Source: Cytophagales bacterium (lineage in GTDB: Bacteria > Bacteroidota > Bacteroidia > Cytophagales > Thermoflexibacteraceae). Taken from it: 64,000 nucleotides of DNA. The first letter of the stretch is position 1. Each line of letters opens with the position of its first letter. The notes beneath the pieces were generated by a model that worked only from the letters and a program-made list of their open reading frames with translations, had not been told where the DNA came from and did no database searches. Where the stretch lies: NCBI GenBank assembly GCA_004294445.1, contig REAZ01000004.1, positions 94,476 to 158,475 on the forward strand, in the 5' to 3' direction. Below, piece by piece: positions 18,860-28,232 of this stretch. The position numbers and the translations under genes are program-made.

Positions 18860-20197
18860 TTATCTTTGTTTCCAACTCGTATGTGTCGTAATATTTGCTT
18901 TTAACTGGTTGAGCATAGAGTACAAACCAAAATAAGTGCGGTTTAAATACAAAGCCTCTTTTGAACCTCTTGGCTTGGTTGAGTTCTTCATTTCGGGTGT
19001 TTTCGCTATTTTTTCCCCAAAATCATAGAGCATTTTAAAATACCCATCATTGCCAAAATCGAAGGTAGGATTGCGGAACGGACTGACCGTAAGGCGAATC
19101 ATATCTCTGAATATGCCAACAAATAGGTCTTTTTCCGCTTGCGAATCGTCTTCATAGATAAAGCCCAACTCATAAAAGGCTTTCATCATCACCTCGTCAT
19201 CATCTACTACTTGAGGGTTAATGACCTTGAAATGCACACAATAGTACTCCAAAGGAATTACTTTTACGCAACCAAAATCTATGATGCCCATTGTCCCGTC
19301 TGCCCTCATCAGAAAATTGCCAGGGTGCGGGTCAGCATGTACTGATAGCAATTCGTGCATTTGGTAGTCATAAAAATCCCAAAGTGCCTGCCCTATTTTG
19401 TTGCGAACTTCTTGCGATGGATTGGTCGCCAAAAACTCTGTAAGATGCTGCCCCACAAGCCAGTCCATCGTCAAAATACGCTTTGAGGAGTACTCTGCAT
19501 AGTATTTGGGGAAATCTACATTCGCAATATGCGCACAAGCCTCCGAAATTTCTACCCCTCTTTTTAGCTCAAGTTCATAATCTGTTTCAGCAATAAGCAT
19601 TTGCTCCACCTCGCCCATGTACATCTGTAGGTCTTTTTCCTGTAAGCCAAGTATCTGTTTAGCAAACGGTTTCACCATTTTCAAATCGGAGCTAATACTC
19701 TCCGCAACCCCAGGGTACTGCACTTTTACGGCATATTTTTTCCCATTTTTGCTTGCCTGATGCACCTGCCCTATCGAGGCAGCATTTGCTGCTTCTTTGG
19801 TAAAAGTATCAAAAATTTCGGTAGGTGATTTTTGGAAATAGTTTTGAAAAGTCTTCACTACCAACGGATAAGAAAGCGGCGGTGCGGAATATTGTGCCAT
19901 TGTAAACTTATCGGAATAGACTTGGGGCAGCAGGTTTTTGTCCATGCTCATCATTTGTGCTACTTTCAAAGCACTTCCCTTCAGTTCACTGAGGGCACCA
20001 TAAATATCTTCGGCATTTGCCCTATCAAGTTCTTCCTTGCCAAGTTCGGGATTCATTACCTTTTGAGCGTAGTGTTTCACGTAATTCGCCCCCACTTTCA
20101 CCCCTGTTTGCACAAATTTTGTCGCCCTTTCTACTTTTGAGGTAGGAATGCTATTTTGCACTTTCTTTTGTATCGTATCTTTTATTTCGTCAGCCAT
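18860..20197 (-). CDS. ABC1/UbiB (AarF, ADCK) family atypical kinase
   Basis: The product (445 residues) belongs to the UbiB protein-kinase-like family, whose members act as ATPases linked to quinone or lipid metabolism. Recognisable elements are the KxGQ-like helix (SALKVAQMMS, where A replaces the usual Gly), the Ala-rich region with ASIGQVHQAS, the nucleotide-binding lysine in YAVKVQYPG, the ETDYELELKR segment, SVHADPHPGNFL (catalytic loop) and IIDFGCVKVIP (the DFG metal site). No membrane segment is evident, unlike proteobacterial UbiB. It lies 21 nt downstream of a TetR-type regulator on the same strand, so it is probably under that regulator's control. Confidence 0.87.
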   Translation of the reverse strand: MADEIKDTIQKKVQNSIPTSKVERATKFVQTGVKVGANYVKHYAQKVMNPELGKEELDRANAEDIYGALSELKGSALKVAQMMSMDKNLLPQVYSDKFTMAQYSAPPLSYPLVVKTFQNYFQKSPTEIFDTFTKEAANAASIGQVHQASKNGKKYAVKVQYPGVAESISSDLKMVKPFAKQILGLQEKDLQMYMGEVEQMLIAETDYELELKRGVEISEACAHIANVDFPKYYAEYSSKRILTMDWLVGQHLTEFLATNPSQEVRNKIGQALWDFYDYQMHELLSVHADPHPGNFLMRADGTMGIIDFGCVKVIPLEYYCVHFKVINPQVVDDDEVMMKAFYELGFIYEDDSQAEKDLFVGIFRDMIRLTVSPFRNPTFDFGNDGYFKMLYDFGEKIAKTPEMKNSTKPRGSKEALYLNRTYFGLYSMLNQLKANITTHTSWKQR

Positions 20198-20218
20198 TGA
20201 TTATTTTTTTTAACAATT

Positions 20219-20842
20219 TTATTTACTAAAAAGAAACTTCACAAAATCAAAAGTAGCATCTGCAATATTTTTACCTAATAGGTCAAAACTCAAATTGACC
20301 GATTTTTCTATTGCGGCATCTGTGCGTTCAAAATTTTTGCTCGAATCATTGACCCAAAAACGCACAATGAAAATAGTTTCCCACCACAGCCCACTTGCAT
20401 AGCGTTCTGTAAGGAAAGTACGGTCAGCAATCTCGCCCGTATAGATACCCTCAGTCATCAGTTGGGCTATGAAATCCTTAAATACCTCTTTTGACTCTTT
20501 CAGTACACCGCCGTCTATCGGGAAATCTTTTGGGTTTTTGAAGCTATAAACTGCAAAAGTACGAATAGACTTCAGCGACTCTATCAGTGTGAAGTATAAA
20601 GCCAATGTCTTTTCACGCACCGAATAGCCCTCATAAACCTGCTCTTGCTGTATTTTCTCTATAGTTTCCTTGAAGGTATCTGACCAGATAGCAGCCTCTA
20701 AATCGTAAAAAGTAGTGTAATGCTGATAAAATACTTTTTCTTCGAGTGCTATTTCTTTCATGAATAAATAAATCGAATTTGGGCGTTTATTTTTTTCTAA
20801 AACGTAGTGAATGTATTGTTCTTTGATTTGTTTTGTGTCCAT
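20219..20842 (-). CDS. TetR family transcriptional regulator
   Basis: A 207-residue all-helical protein. The N-terminal ~50 residues fit the TetR helix-turn-helix, with the recognition helix around EKVFYQHYTTFYDLEAA (about residues 34-50), and a variable ligand domain follows. It is co-directional with, and 21 nt from, the ABC1-type kinase gene, suggesting an autoregulated two-gene operon. The 175-nt intergenic region towards the divergent histidine kinase would contain the operator, but no convincing palindrome stands out. The ligand is unknown. Confidence 0.7.
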   Translation of the reverse strand: MDTKQIKEQYIHYVLEKNKRPNSIYLFMKEIALEEKVFYQHYTTFYDLEAAIWSDTFKETIEKIQQEQVYEGYSVREKTLALYFTLIESLKSIRTFAVYSFKNPKDFPIDGGVLKESKEVFKDFIAQLMTEGIYTGEIADRTFLTERYASGLWWETIFIVRFWVNDSSKNFERTDAAIEKSVNLSFDLLGKNIADATFDFVKFLFSK

Positions 20843-20959
20843 AATTTCGAGTGTTTTTTATAATATTAGTGAAATTTTAGCTTTATCACCGTATTGTTTA
20901 ACAGAGAAATGAATAAAAAAGTTATTTTTTATTATAAAATTGCAATTATATCATACATT

Positions 20960-20967
20960 TATATTTG
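20960..20967 (+). promoter_or_regulatory. Candidate -7 element for the TPR histidine kinase
   Basis: TATATTTG fits TAnnTTTG about 50 nt before the TTG start at 21018. An ATTG lies 17 nt upstream as a weak -33 box. Confidence 0.4.
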
Positions 20968-21017
20968 TTATTTAGGAATTTCGCTTTGAAGAAATACTTA
21001 TTAAATTAACTAATAAC

Positions 21018-23012
21018 TTGACAATCAATACTAAATATATTACGCTCTGTTTCTTGTTATTGCTATTTTCTACAGCAAGTATTGCCCAAACAGCAATAGA
21101 CGATAGCCTCATACATGCACTTCACACCAGTAAAAACAATTATAGTAAAATATTGATACTGAACCAACTCGGCACACTTCTGAAGAAAAACAAGCCACAG
21201 CAGGCTTATGAATACAACAAGCAAGCTATCTACCTTGCTCAAAAAGAGCAAGATAATTATCAGTTATCTATTGCTTATCAGAATTTGGCTGGTACTTATC
21301 GGGTATTTGGCGATTATGCCAAAGGCTTAGAATATTCGCTCAAAGGCTTGGAAATAGCCGAACAATATAAGTATGATACACTAATAGTCAAGGCATTAGG
21401 TTACGTTTCTACTTTTAATTTCTTTCTTTCAGAAAATGACACTACTTACGACAAAAAAGTATTTGAATACCAATTTAAGGCACTTCGTTTAGCCGAAAAA
21501 ATGCAGGTAAATGATTTGCTTATTACTACTTACTTAAGTACGGGAGATTTGTACCGCAGTAAGAAAATATATGACAGTGCATTAATTTATACAGATAGAG
21601 CATACCTGTTGGTATCAAAAATTGAAGATGTTGATAATAAGGGGTTTGCACTGCTAAATAAAGGGCAAATCTTGACAGAATCAGAGAAATACGCAGAAGC
21701 ACTCCCTTTCCTGAAAACTGCTTATCAGTACCTTATGAAAGTAAATAATACGTTTGATGCTGCTTTTGCCTTAGAGCTTATGGGCATTATTTACAGAGAA
21801 AAAAAACAGTATGAGCAGTCTTTTCGTTTCCTTAACGATGCTTTACTGCTATCTCAATCACTTGGTTCTAAGTCTGATATAGCCGAGATTTATAATCAAT
21901 TATACCTTACTTCCGAAAAAGTAGGCAATACCGCACAAGCCCTCGATTATTATAAAAAATTTCATCTTTATAATGATTCTGTTTTTAACGAAACAAAATC
22001 GCTGCAAATAGCGGGTATGCAAGTGCTTCACGACTCGGAAAGCAAAGATAAAGAGATAGGTTTGTTGAAAAAAAATGAGCAAATGCGAGAAGAGAATCTT
22101 CATCAGCAGAAGTTTTTGATTGCTTTTTTGCTTTCAAGTTTCATTCTTATTGGCTTTATCACCTTACTGCTCTATCGGAATAATCAAAATAAGCAAAAAG
22201 TAAATCAACTTTTAGAGGAGCAAAATGCGGAAATACTAAGGCAACAAGCCCAAATTAATACCCAAAGACAAAATATTGTCTTACAAAACACTGAATTAGA
22301 AAGAAAAAATAACGAGTTATCTTTTCTGAACGAAGAAAAAAATCACCTTATAGGTATCGTAGCCCACGATTTGCGAAACCCGTTAAACCAAATAAAAGGC
22401 TTGGTGAGTTTGCTCCAAATGCTCGGCGATAGCGCAAGCAAGGAAGAAAAAGAGGACTGCATAAGGCTAATAAAAGAAGCCATAGACCGTATGACTGCCA
22501 TGATAAGTAAGACTTTGGATGTGAATGCTATAGACTCCCAAAAACTTAACCTTGTCAGAGAAAAACAAGATGTTTCAAACATAGTAAATGCCGTTACCAA
22601 TGACTTTGAAGGGGCAGCAAAAGCCAAAAACATAGAAATCATACGGCAGATAGAGCCACAAATAATAGCTAACAATTTAGATAAAAACCACCTCACTCAA
22701 ATTTTTGAGAACCTGATTTCGAATGCTGTTAAATATTCTCCCCAAGATGCAAAAATTTTCATACGAACATACAAAAGCAACGCTCATGTGAGGATAGAAG
22801 TACAAGACGAAGGGCAGGGCATCAGCGATGAAGATAAGAAACGAATGTTTGGCAAATTTCAGCAGCTAAGTGCAAAGCCCACAAAAGGCGAAATGTCTAT
22901 CGGGCTGGGGCTATCCATAGTCAAAAAATATGTAGAAGCGATGGAGGGAAAAGTTTGGTGCGAAAGCGAGTTAGGAAAAGGAGCAACATTTATTGTCGAA
23001 TTCAAAATATAA
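21018..23012 (+). CDS. Periplasmic-TPR sensor histidine kinase
   Basis: A 664-residue membrane sensor kinase of the Bacteroidota TPR type. The start is TTG; it is preferred because the signal peptide (residues 4-24, ending STASIAQ) follows at once and no ATG lies upstream. Residues ~30-340 form tandem TPR units, then a transmembrane helix (about 365-387) and a coiled coil rich in Gln and Glu. The HisKA domain has the phospho-accepting H450 in GIVAHDLRNPLNQ. The ATPase domain has N box NLISNAVKYSP, G1 DEGQGISDED and G2 GLGLSIVKKY. It has no receiver domain and no response regulator gene adjacent, so its partner must be encoded elsewhere. Confidence 0.93.
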   Translation: MTINTKYITLCFLLLLFSTASIAQTAIDDSLIHALHTSKNNYSKILILNQLGTLLKKNKPQQAYEYNKQAIYLAQKEQDNYQLSIAYQNLAGTYRVFGDYAKGLEYSLKGLEIAEQYKYDTLIVKALGYVSTFNFFLSENDTTYDKKVFEYQFKALRLAEKMQVNDLLITTYLSTGDLYRSKKIYDSALIYTDRAYLLVSKIEDVDNKGFALLNKGQILTESEKYAEALPFLKTAYQYLMKVNNTFDAAFALELMGIIYREKKQYEQSFRFLNDALLLSQSLGSKSDIAEIYNQLYLTSEKVGNTAQALDYYKKFHLYNDSVFNETKSLQIAGMQVLHDSESKDKEIGLLKKNEQMREENLHQQKFLIAFLLSSFILIGFITLLLYRNNQNKQKVNQLLEEQNAEILRQQAQINTQRQNIVLQNTELERKNNELSFLNEEKNHLIGIVAHDLRNPLNQIKGLVSLLQMLGDSASKEEKEDCIRLIKEAIDRMTAMISKTLDVNAIDSQKLNLVREKQDVSNIVNAVTNDFEGAAKAKNIEIIRQIEPQIIANNLDKNHLTQIFENLISNAVKYSPQDAKIFIRTYKSNAHVRIEVQDEGQGISDEDKKRMFGKFQQLSAKPTKGEMSIGLGLSIVKKYVEAMEGKVWCESELGKGATFIVEFKI

Positions 23013-23125
23013 ACTTTGTTTTTGTTTCAGAAAAATTTTGAATTTTAATAGTAATTCTTTTAACTTAGCTACTTTTAAACTTAATTTGTAGTTTGTACTT
23101 GTTTTATCCATTAAATATTACTTCC

Positions 23126-25468
23126 TTGAACAGAGATACACTTAGCCAACTGATAAAAAACCCTTCACTACTCACTGCCCAGCACGAGGCAGAACTTAAG
23201 CAAATGCTGAAGGTTTATCCGTATTTTCAGACATTATTTGTACTTTATGCCAAAGCCAACTCATCATCTGAAAGCATAGAAAAGGCTGCTGTTCGCACCT
23301 TAGACCGCAATTTGCTTAGGAGAATTCTTACCAAAAATTTCAATCCTAATCAAACGGATGCCTTTACAACTTTGCTCAAAAATACCGAACAAGTAAATGC
23401 CTTCGAAAGACTTAGGGCAGAAGCCAAAGAAGAAAAAAGAAAAGCAGAAATACAAGATAATACATCAGAAGTAGAAATAGAGAATAATATTGACAAACAA
23501 GATATTAGTTCGGTATTAGTGAGTTTTAATGATGACGAATCTGCGGGAAGTATTATCTATAACAATCAAAATGACTTTTCTTCGCTCACCCAAACAGAAC
23601 TACCAAAAGCAGAACTGCCACAAACAGACGAGCCAACCTACAATCCGTTTGCAAGTGATATTTTTGATAAAAATCTCTCTACTGGTGAGATAGTCATAGA
23701 TGAAGACGTAAAAATCCAAACCCCCTCTACTTATGATGATGATTTGGTAAAGCCACTTTTGTATGATGAAATAGAAAAAAATACAGAGCCGTTACCACAG
23801 CACCCGCCGCTAAAAAATTATATTATCTCAACAGATAATTTCTTTGGAGAAGTTGCTGTTAATCAGGAAGAAGAAGAATTAGATTTGACAGTAAAAGACA
23901 CTAAAAATCTTGATAACTTTTTCGAAGTACCCGATTTTTCGGAAATAGATGAGGCTGTGATAGAGCCAGAGAAATCTGTAACACAAATTTCTTCGCCACT
24001 ATTAGATACATACGAAACTCAGAAAGAAGAAACCATTGAATTGATAGAAAACTCCTATTATCAGGAAGATAATAGGGATTTAGAAAGTAGTTTTTTTGAT
24101 TTTAATGAAGTCCCCTCTTTTGATTTTAATGAAACTGCTACTGAAAAAGAAGTAGCTTTATTAGATACCTATTTCTTGCGAAAAGAAGAAGAAGCCACTA
24201 CATCTGAAAATATTACAAACCAAGCAATTAGCGATGAAATTGCCATTTCTCATGTAGCCGAAGAAGTCGCTTTATTAGATACCTATTTCTTGCGAAAAGA
24301 AGAAGAAGCTACTACATCTGAAAATATTATAAACCAAGCAATTAGCAATGAAATTGCCATTTCTCACATAGCCGAAGAAGTCGCTTTATTAGATACCTAT
24401 TTCTTGCGAAAAGAAGAAGAAGCTACTACATCTGAAAATATTACAAACCAAGCAATTAGCGATGAAATTGCCATTTCTCATGTAGCCGAAGAAGTTGCTT
24501 TATTAGATACCTATTTCTTGCGAAAAGAAGAAGAAGCTACTACATCTGAAAATATTACAAACCAAGCAATTAGTGATGAAATTGCCATTTCTCAAGTAGC
24601 CGAAGAAGTCGCTTTGTTAGATACCTATTTCTTGCGAAAAGAAGAAGAAGCTCTTGAAATAATTAGAACGAAGAACGAAATAATTACCAATGAAGTTGCC
24701 CATAATGAAGATAAGCACGACAGGGTATTAGTTGCGACACAGGTAACCTTATTAGATGCCTATTATTTACGAAAAGAGGAAGAGTCTTTCTTTTCTGCAC
24801 TTTTGCCAGAAACAGAAGTATCTCCCGATATCAATGTAGAAGTAATTGATATTGCCTTGTTAGATACTTATTATTTGCGAAAAGAGGAAGAAATGATAGA
24901 CTTTGAAGGCTTACTGCAAGGAGTTGCTACCACCGATTTTTCTCCTGAGCATAAACCAATTCAAGAAGTACAGTTCTTAGATAATTACTACCTTCGCAAG
25001 GAAGAAGAAAGTGATTCAGTAGCAATACAAGATTATACTACTGAAACAGTTAGCCATACCTTAGCAGACGATAATATTGGTTTTTTCACAGATGTTTCAG
25101 AGATTGAAGTTGATTTTGATACCACTAATTTTTTTGATGATACCCACCATGACCACCCAAGTATCACTACTGCCAAACCTGTTTATAAGAAGGTAAATCA
25201 GGAATATCAGCGTAGCTTAATTGATAAATTTATTAAGGAAAGCCCTACTATTCACATAGATAGAGATAAAATGATAGGTGAAGTAGTTGACCTTGCGGAA
25301 GAAAGTACCAGAGAGAATTTGCAAGTAGTATCAGAGCGTTTAGCAAAAATATATGCCCTACAAGGCAGAAATAGGAAAGCCATAGAAATTTACCAGCGAT
25401 TGGCAGAGCAAAATCCCGACAAAAGCAGCTACTTTTTGGCACAGATAACTAATTTAGAAAACTTATGA
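23126..25468 (+). CDS. TPR-tailed protein with tandem 38-residue repeats
   Basis: About 780 residues, function unknown. The preferred start is the TTG at 23126 (product begins NRDTLSQLIKNP), which resembles the usual N-terminus of this Bacteroidota family; the frame is open to 23093. The N-terminal ~70 residues form a helical domain (LLTAQHEAELKQML, YPYFQTLFVLYAKA). An acidic, disordered stretch follows, then eight copies of a LLDTYFLRKEEE-type motif, the first four in exact 38-residue units, plus a degenerate earlier copy (LLDTYETQKEE). The C-terminus has a conserved helical end with one or two TPRs (RLAKIYALQGRNRKAIEIYQRL). No signal peptide is seen, so it is probably cytoplasmic. It overlaps the next gene by 4 nt. 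Confidence 0.8.
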   Translation: MNRDTLSQLIKNPSLLTAQHEAELKQMLKVYPYFQTLFVLYAKANSSSESIEKAAVRTLDRNLLRRILTKNFNPNQTDAFTTLLKNTEQVNAFERLRAEAKEEKRKAEIQDNTSEVEIENNIDKQDISSVLVSFNDDESAGSIIYNNQNDFSSLTQTELPKAELPQTDEPTYNPFASDIFDKNLSTGEIVIDEDVKIQTPSTYDDDLVKPLLYDEIEKNTEPLPQHPPLKNYIISTDNFFGEVAVNQEEEELDLTVKDTKNLDNFFEVPDFSEIDEAVIEPEKSVTQISSPLLDTYETQKEETIELIENSYYQEDNRDLESSFFDFNEVPSFDFNETATEKEVALLDTYFLRKEEEATTSENITNQAISDEIAISHVAEEVALLDTYFLRKEEEATTSENIINQAISNEIAISHIAEEVALLDTYFLRKEEEATTSENITNQAISDEIAISHVAEEVALLDTYFLRKEEEATTSENITNQAISDEIAISQVAEEVALLDTYFLRKEEEALEIIRTKNEIITNEVAHNEDKHDRVLVATQVTLLDAYYLRKEEESFFSALLPETEVSPDINVEVIDIALLDTYYLRKEEEMIDFEGLLQGVATTDFSPEHKPIQEVQFLDNYYLRKEEESDSVAIQDYTTETVSHTLADDNIGFFTDVSEIEVDFDTTNFFDDTHHDHPSITTAKPVYKKVNQEYQRSLIDKFIKESPTIHIDRDKMIGEVVDLAEESTRENLQVVSERLAKIYALQGRNRKAIEIYQRLAEQNPDKSSYFLAQITNLENL
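24149..25009 (+). repeat. Coding tandem repeat, 114-bp period
   Basis: Four nearly identical 114-bp units start at 24149, 24263, 24377 and 24491, followed by a partial fifth at 24605. Diverged copies of the core only follow at about 24740, 24848 and 24965 (spacings 135, 108 and 117 bp, all in frame). The units encode EVALLDTYFLRKEEEATTSE and onward. The near-identity of units 1-4 points to recent expansion; the older copies keep only the LLDxYxLRKEEE core. Confidence 0.95.
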
Positions 25469-26964
25469 AAATATTTTATGCACTAATCTTTACTTTTATG
25501 GCGATGCACCTCTTGCACGCCCAAGAAAAGTCCAAAGCAGCTGACAGCAAGAATATGGGTGAGCCAGCCTTGTCCGTTACTTCGCATAGTATCAAGGTGA
25601 AAGGGCAGGTGCTAAACTATAAAGTAACTACAGGCTATATGCTTATGCGTGAGGAAGATGGAAAGCCCAAAGCAAATATTTTCTTTATGTATTATGCCAA
25701 AGAAGGCATTACTGATACTCGCCTACGCCCAATTACCTATTCCTTCAACGGAGGTCCTGGCTCGTCGTCTGTTTGGTTGCATTTGGGTGCGCTCGGACCC
25801 AAAAGAATAGTAATGACTGATGAAGGAGCAATGACCAAGCCGCCCTATGAAATGGTTGATAATGAATATACTTGGTTAGATGAAACTGATTTAGTTTTCA
25901 TTGACCCCGTCATTACGGGCTACAGCAGACCTGTCGAAGGCGTAGATAAAAAAGAGTTTCATGGCTATGTAGAGGACATTACTTCTGTTGGAGATTTTAT
26001 TCGCTTATTCACAAGCCGTTTTCAGCGTTGGAATTCTCCGAAATTTTTAGCAGGGGAAAGCTACGGCACTACGCGGGCAGCAGGGCTTTCAGGCTATTTG
26101 CAAGACCGTCATGGCTTGTATATCAATGGTTTAATGCTCATTTCCTCTATCCTTAATTTCCAGACTGCGCGTTTCGAAAAAGGAAATGATTTGCCTTTTA
26201 GCCTATTTTTACCTACTTATGCAGCTACGGCTTGGTATCATAAAAAAATAAGCCCCGAATACAAGGATTTGAAGGCATTTTTGGCAGAAGTAGAGCAATT
26301 TGCTACCAATGAATATACCCTTGCCCTCACCAAAGGCGACAAACTTACTGATGCAGAAGAAGCAAGCGTAGTAAGTAAATTGCAGAAATACACAGGTTTA
26401 TCTGCTGAATATCTGAAACAAACAAACTTGCGTATTGAGATTGGGAGATTCTGCAAAGAGCTTATGCGACAAGATTCGAAAACTGTCGGCAGGTTAGACA
26501 GCAGAATAAAAGGCACTGACTACGATTATGCGGGAGAACGCAATGAATTTGACCCCAGTCTAAATGCCACTATTTCAGGTCCTTACACAATGGCTATAAA
26601 CGATTATGTACGCCGAGTGCTAAAATATGAGAATGACCTACCCTACGAAATCCTGACGGGAAGAGTGCAGCCTTGGAACTACAATAATGTTCAGAATCAG
26701 TACCTTAATGTTGGGGAAACACTCCGAAGTGCTATTTCTAAGAATCCGTATTTGAAAGTATTGGTTTGCAACGGCTACTATGATTTGGCAACGCCTTATT
26801 TTGCTACTGACTACACTATGCACCATTTGTTTTTGGACAAAGCACTAAGAGATAATATCAAAATGACTTACTACGAAGCAGGACACATGATGTATATTCA
26901 CAAACCTTCCCTCATCAAACTCAAAGAAGATGTAAGCGGGTTCATCAAGGAAACACTCAAATAG
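25465..26964 (+). CDS. S10 family serine carboxypeptidase
   Basis: A 499-residue secreted peptidase of clan SC, family S10, removing C-terminal residues from peptides in the periplasm. The signal peptide is residues 1-20 (ending MHLLHAQ). It has the oxyanion-hole motif FNGGPGSSS, the nucleophile S199 in GESYGTTRA, the acid D440 in YYDLATP and the base H474 in EAGHMMY. The start ATG overlaps the stop of the preceding TPR gene (ATGA), so the two are translationally coupled, and trpF follows 19 nt later. The operon makes no obvious metabolic sense. Confidence 0.93.
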   Translation: MKIFYALIFTFMAMHLLHAQEKSKAADSKNMGEPALSVTSHSIKVKGQVLNYKVTTGYMLMREEDGKPKANIFFMYYAKEGITDTRLRPITYSFNGGPGSSSVWLHLGALGPKRIVMTDEGAMTKPPYEMVDNEYTWLDETDLVFIDPVITGYSRPVEGVDKKEFHGYVEDITSVGDFIRLFTSRFQRWNSPKFLAGESYGTTRAAGLSGYLQDRHGLYINGLMLISSILNFQTARFEKGNDLPFSLFLPTYAATAWYHKKISPEYKDLKAFLAEVEQFATNEYTLALTKGDKLTDAEEASVVSKLQKYTGLSAEYLKQTNLRIEIGRFCKELMRQDSKTVGRLDSRIKGTDYDYAGERNEFDPSLNATISGPYTMAINDYVRRVLKYENDLPYEILTGRVQPWNYNNVQNQYLNVGETLRSAISKNPYLKVLVCNGYYDLATPYFATDYTMHHLFLDKALRDNIKMTYYEAGHMMYIHKPSLIKLKEDVSGFIKETLK

Positions 26965-26983
26965 GGTAAGTGAAAAGTAGCGT

Positions 26984-27634
26984 ATGGCAGAAAGTTTGAA
27001 AATCAAAGTTTGTGGTATGAGAGAGCCGCAAAATATAGCGGACTTGCTCTCCTTAGATATTGACTATCTTGGCTTTATCTTTTATGAAAAATCTCCAAGG
27101 CACATAAACAGTTCAGACATCAGCCATTTGCCCAATTTTGGCGAAGTAAAGAAAGTAGGTGTTTTTGTCAATCATTCTATTGAATTTGTCTTGGAAAAAA
27201 TACATCATTTTGGACTTGATTTAGTGCAGCTACATGGAGAAGAATCAGTGATTTTTTGCAGAGAGTTGCAAAAAATAATACATGCCAATAAGCGTTCAGA
27301 GCAAATAAAAATAATCAAAGTTTTTTCTGTAGGCAGTGCGTTTGATTTCGACCAACTTGCCCCTTATAAATCCGTGGTAGATTATTTCCTTTTTGATACC
27401 AAAGGCAAAAATTTGGGCGGCAACGGTGTTACTTTCGATTGGGAGCTATTAAAAAATTATGACAACGCAATTCCCTTTTTCCTAAGCGGGGGTATTGACA
27501 TGGAGCATATACCGCAAATAAAGGCTTTGCGCCATCTGAACATTCATGCCCTTGATATTAATAGCAAATTTGAGCTAAGTGCAGGTTTAAAAGACGTGGC
27601 TAAGATTGAAAGATTCGTAGCTAATCTTGGGTGA
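26984..27634 (+). CDS. trpF: Phosphoribosylanthranilate isomerase
   Basis: This enzyme converts N-(5-phosphoribosyl)anthranilate to CdRP in tryptophan synthesis. The 216-residue TIM barrel shows the catalytic Cys in KVCGMRE near the N-terminus, GFIFYEKSPRH, VGVFVN, VQLHGEE, the catalytic Asp in FLFDTKGKNLGGNG and the phosphate-binding FLSGGID. No other trp gene is nearby, so the pathway genes are scattered or this copy has left its operon. It ends in a hairpin shared with the convergent gene. Confidence 0.95.
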   Translation: MAESLKIKVCGMREPQNIADLLSLDIDYLGFIFYEKSPRHINSSDISHLPNFGEVKKVGVFVNHSIEFVLEKIHHFGLDLVQLHGEESVIFCRELQKIIHANKRSEQIKIIKVFSVGSAFDFDQLAPYKSVVDYFLFDTKGKNLGGNGVTFDWELLKNYDNAIPFFLSGGIDMEHIPQIKALRHLNIHALDINSKFELSAGLKDVAKIERFVANLG

Positions 27635-27640
27635 TAATAA

Positions 27641-27675
27641 GGCAAACATAGCAAAATTTTTATGCCATGTTTGCC
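27641..27675. terminator. Hairpin between convergent genes
   Basis: GGCAAACAT (27641-27649) and ATGTTTGCC (27667-27675) pair perfectly, with an inner GCA/TGC extension. There is no T-tract on either side, so this may act as a bidirectional 3'-end stabiliser or a weak terminator. Confidence 0.5.
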
Positions 27676-27685
27676 AAGAGAGCGT

Positions 27686-28093
27686 TTAGTGCGTAATAAC
27701 AGGCTCTAATTCACTTGCCTGCTTTACGAAACTCTCTACCATACCCAAAGAAGGAGTTTGGTTTACAAGATTTTTTTCATTATTTACTTCTAACATTTTA
27801 GCGTGCAAATTTTCGGGTTTGCGATGCTTTAGTTCTTTTACGCTGTCTATGCCCGCAGCGTGCATCAGTTCGGCATACTGCGAACTTACCCCCTTTATTC
27901 TAAACAAGTCTGCCATATTTACCCAGCTTAAGATTCTGCCGTCATCAATGCCTGAATCTTCCGCAATTTTATCTCTGCCTTTTTTCGAAGCACCCAATTC
28001 TAATAGTTTTTCAACCGTTTTGATGCCCACTTTTTCTAATTTTTCAGCATACGCAGGTCCTATGCCCTCGATGTCTGTGATTTTATAAGCCAT
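27686..28093 (-). CDS. DUF4332 helix-hairpin-helix protein
   Basis: A 135-residue protein of the DUF4332 type. Two helix-hairpin-helix-like units can be seen: ITDIEGIGPAYAEKLEKVGI (residues 5-24) with GRDKIAEDSGI, and LFRIKGVSSQYAELMHAAGI (about 63-82) with SVKELKHRKPENL. Such units often bind DNA without sequence specificity or mediate protein contacts; the role of this family is not established. No signal peptide. It is followed on the same strand by nothing clearly linked. Confidence 0.8.
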   Translation of the reverse strand: MAYKITDIEGIGPAYAEKLEKVGIKTVEKLLELGASKKGRDKIAEDSGIDDGRILSWVNMADLFRIKGVSSQYAELMHAAGIDSVKELKHRKPENLHAKMLEVNNEKNLVNQTPSLGMVESFVKQASELEPVITH

Positions 28094-28232
28094 AATGAAA
28101 CTAAGGTTTGATTAATTAAAAATTTATATTAAAAGTTTAACATTAAAAAAACTGTAAGATTGGAACGTAAACTGATGCTAATATATAAAAATTCTTTGTT
28201 TTATGCAGAAAAATTCACTTTTTTTGAAAAAT

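Noticed and set aside
24149..24604. Direct repeats resembling a CRISPR array
   Set aside because: Units are contiguous, in frame and coding, without unique spacers; they belong to the TPR-tailed protein.
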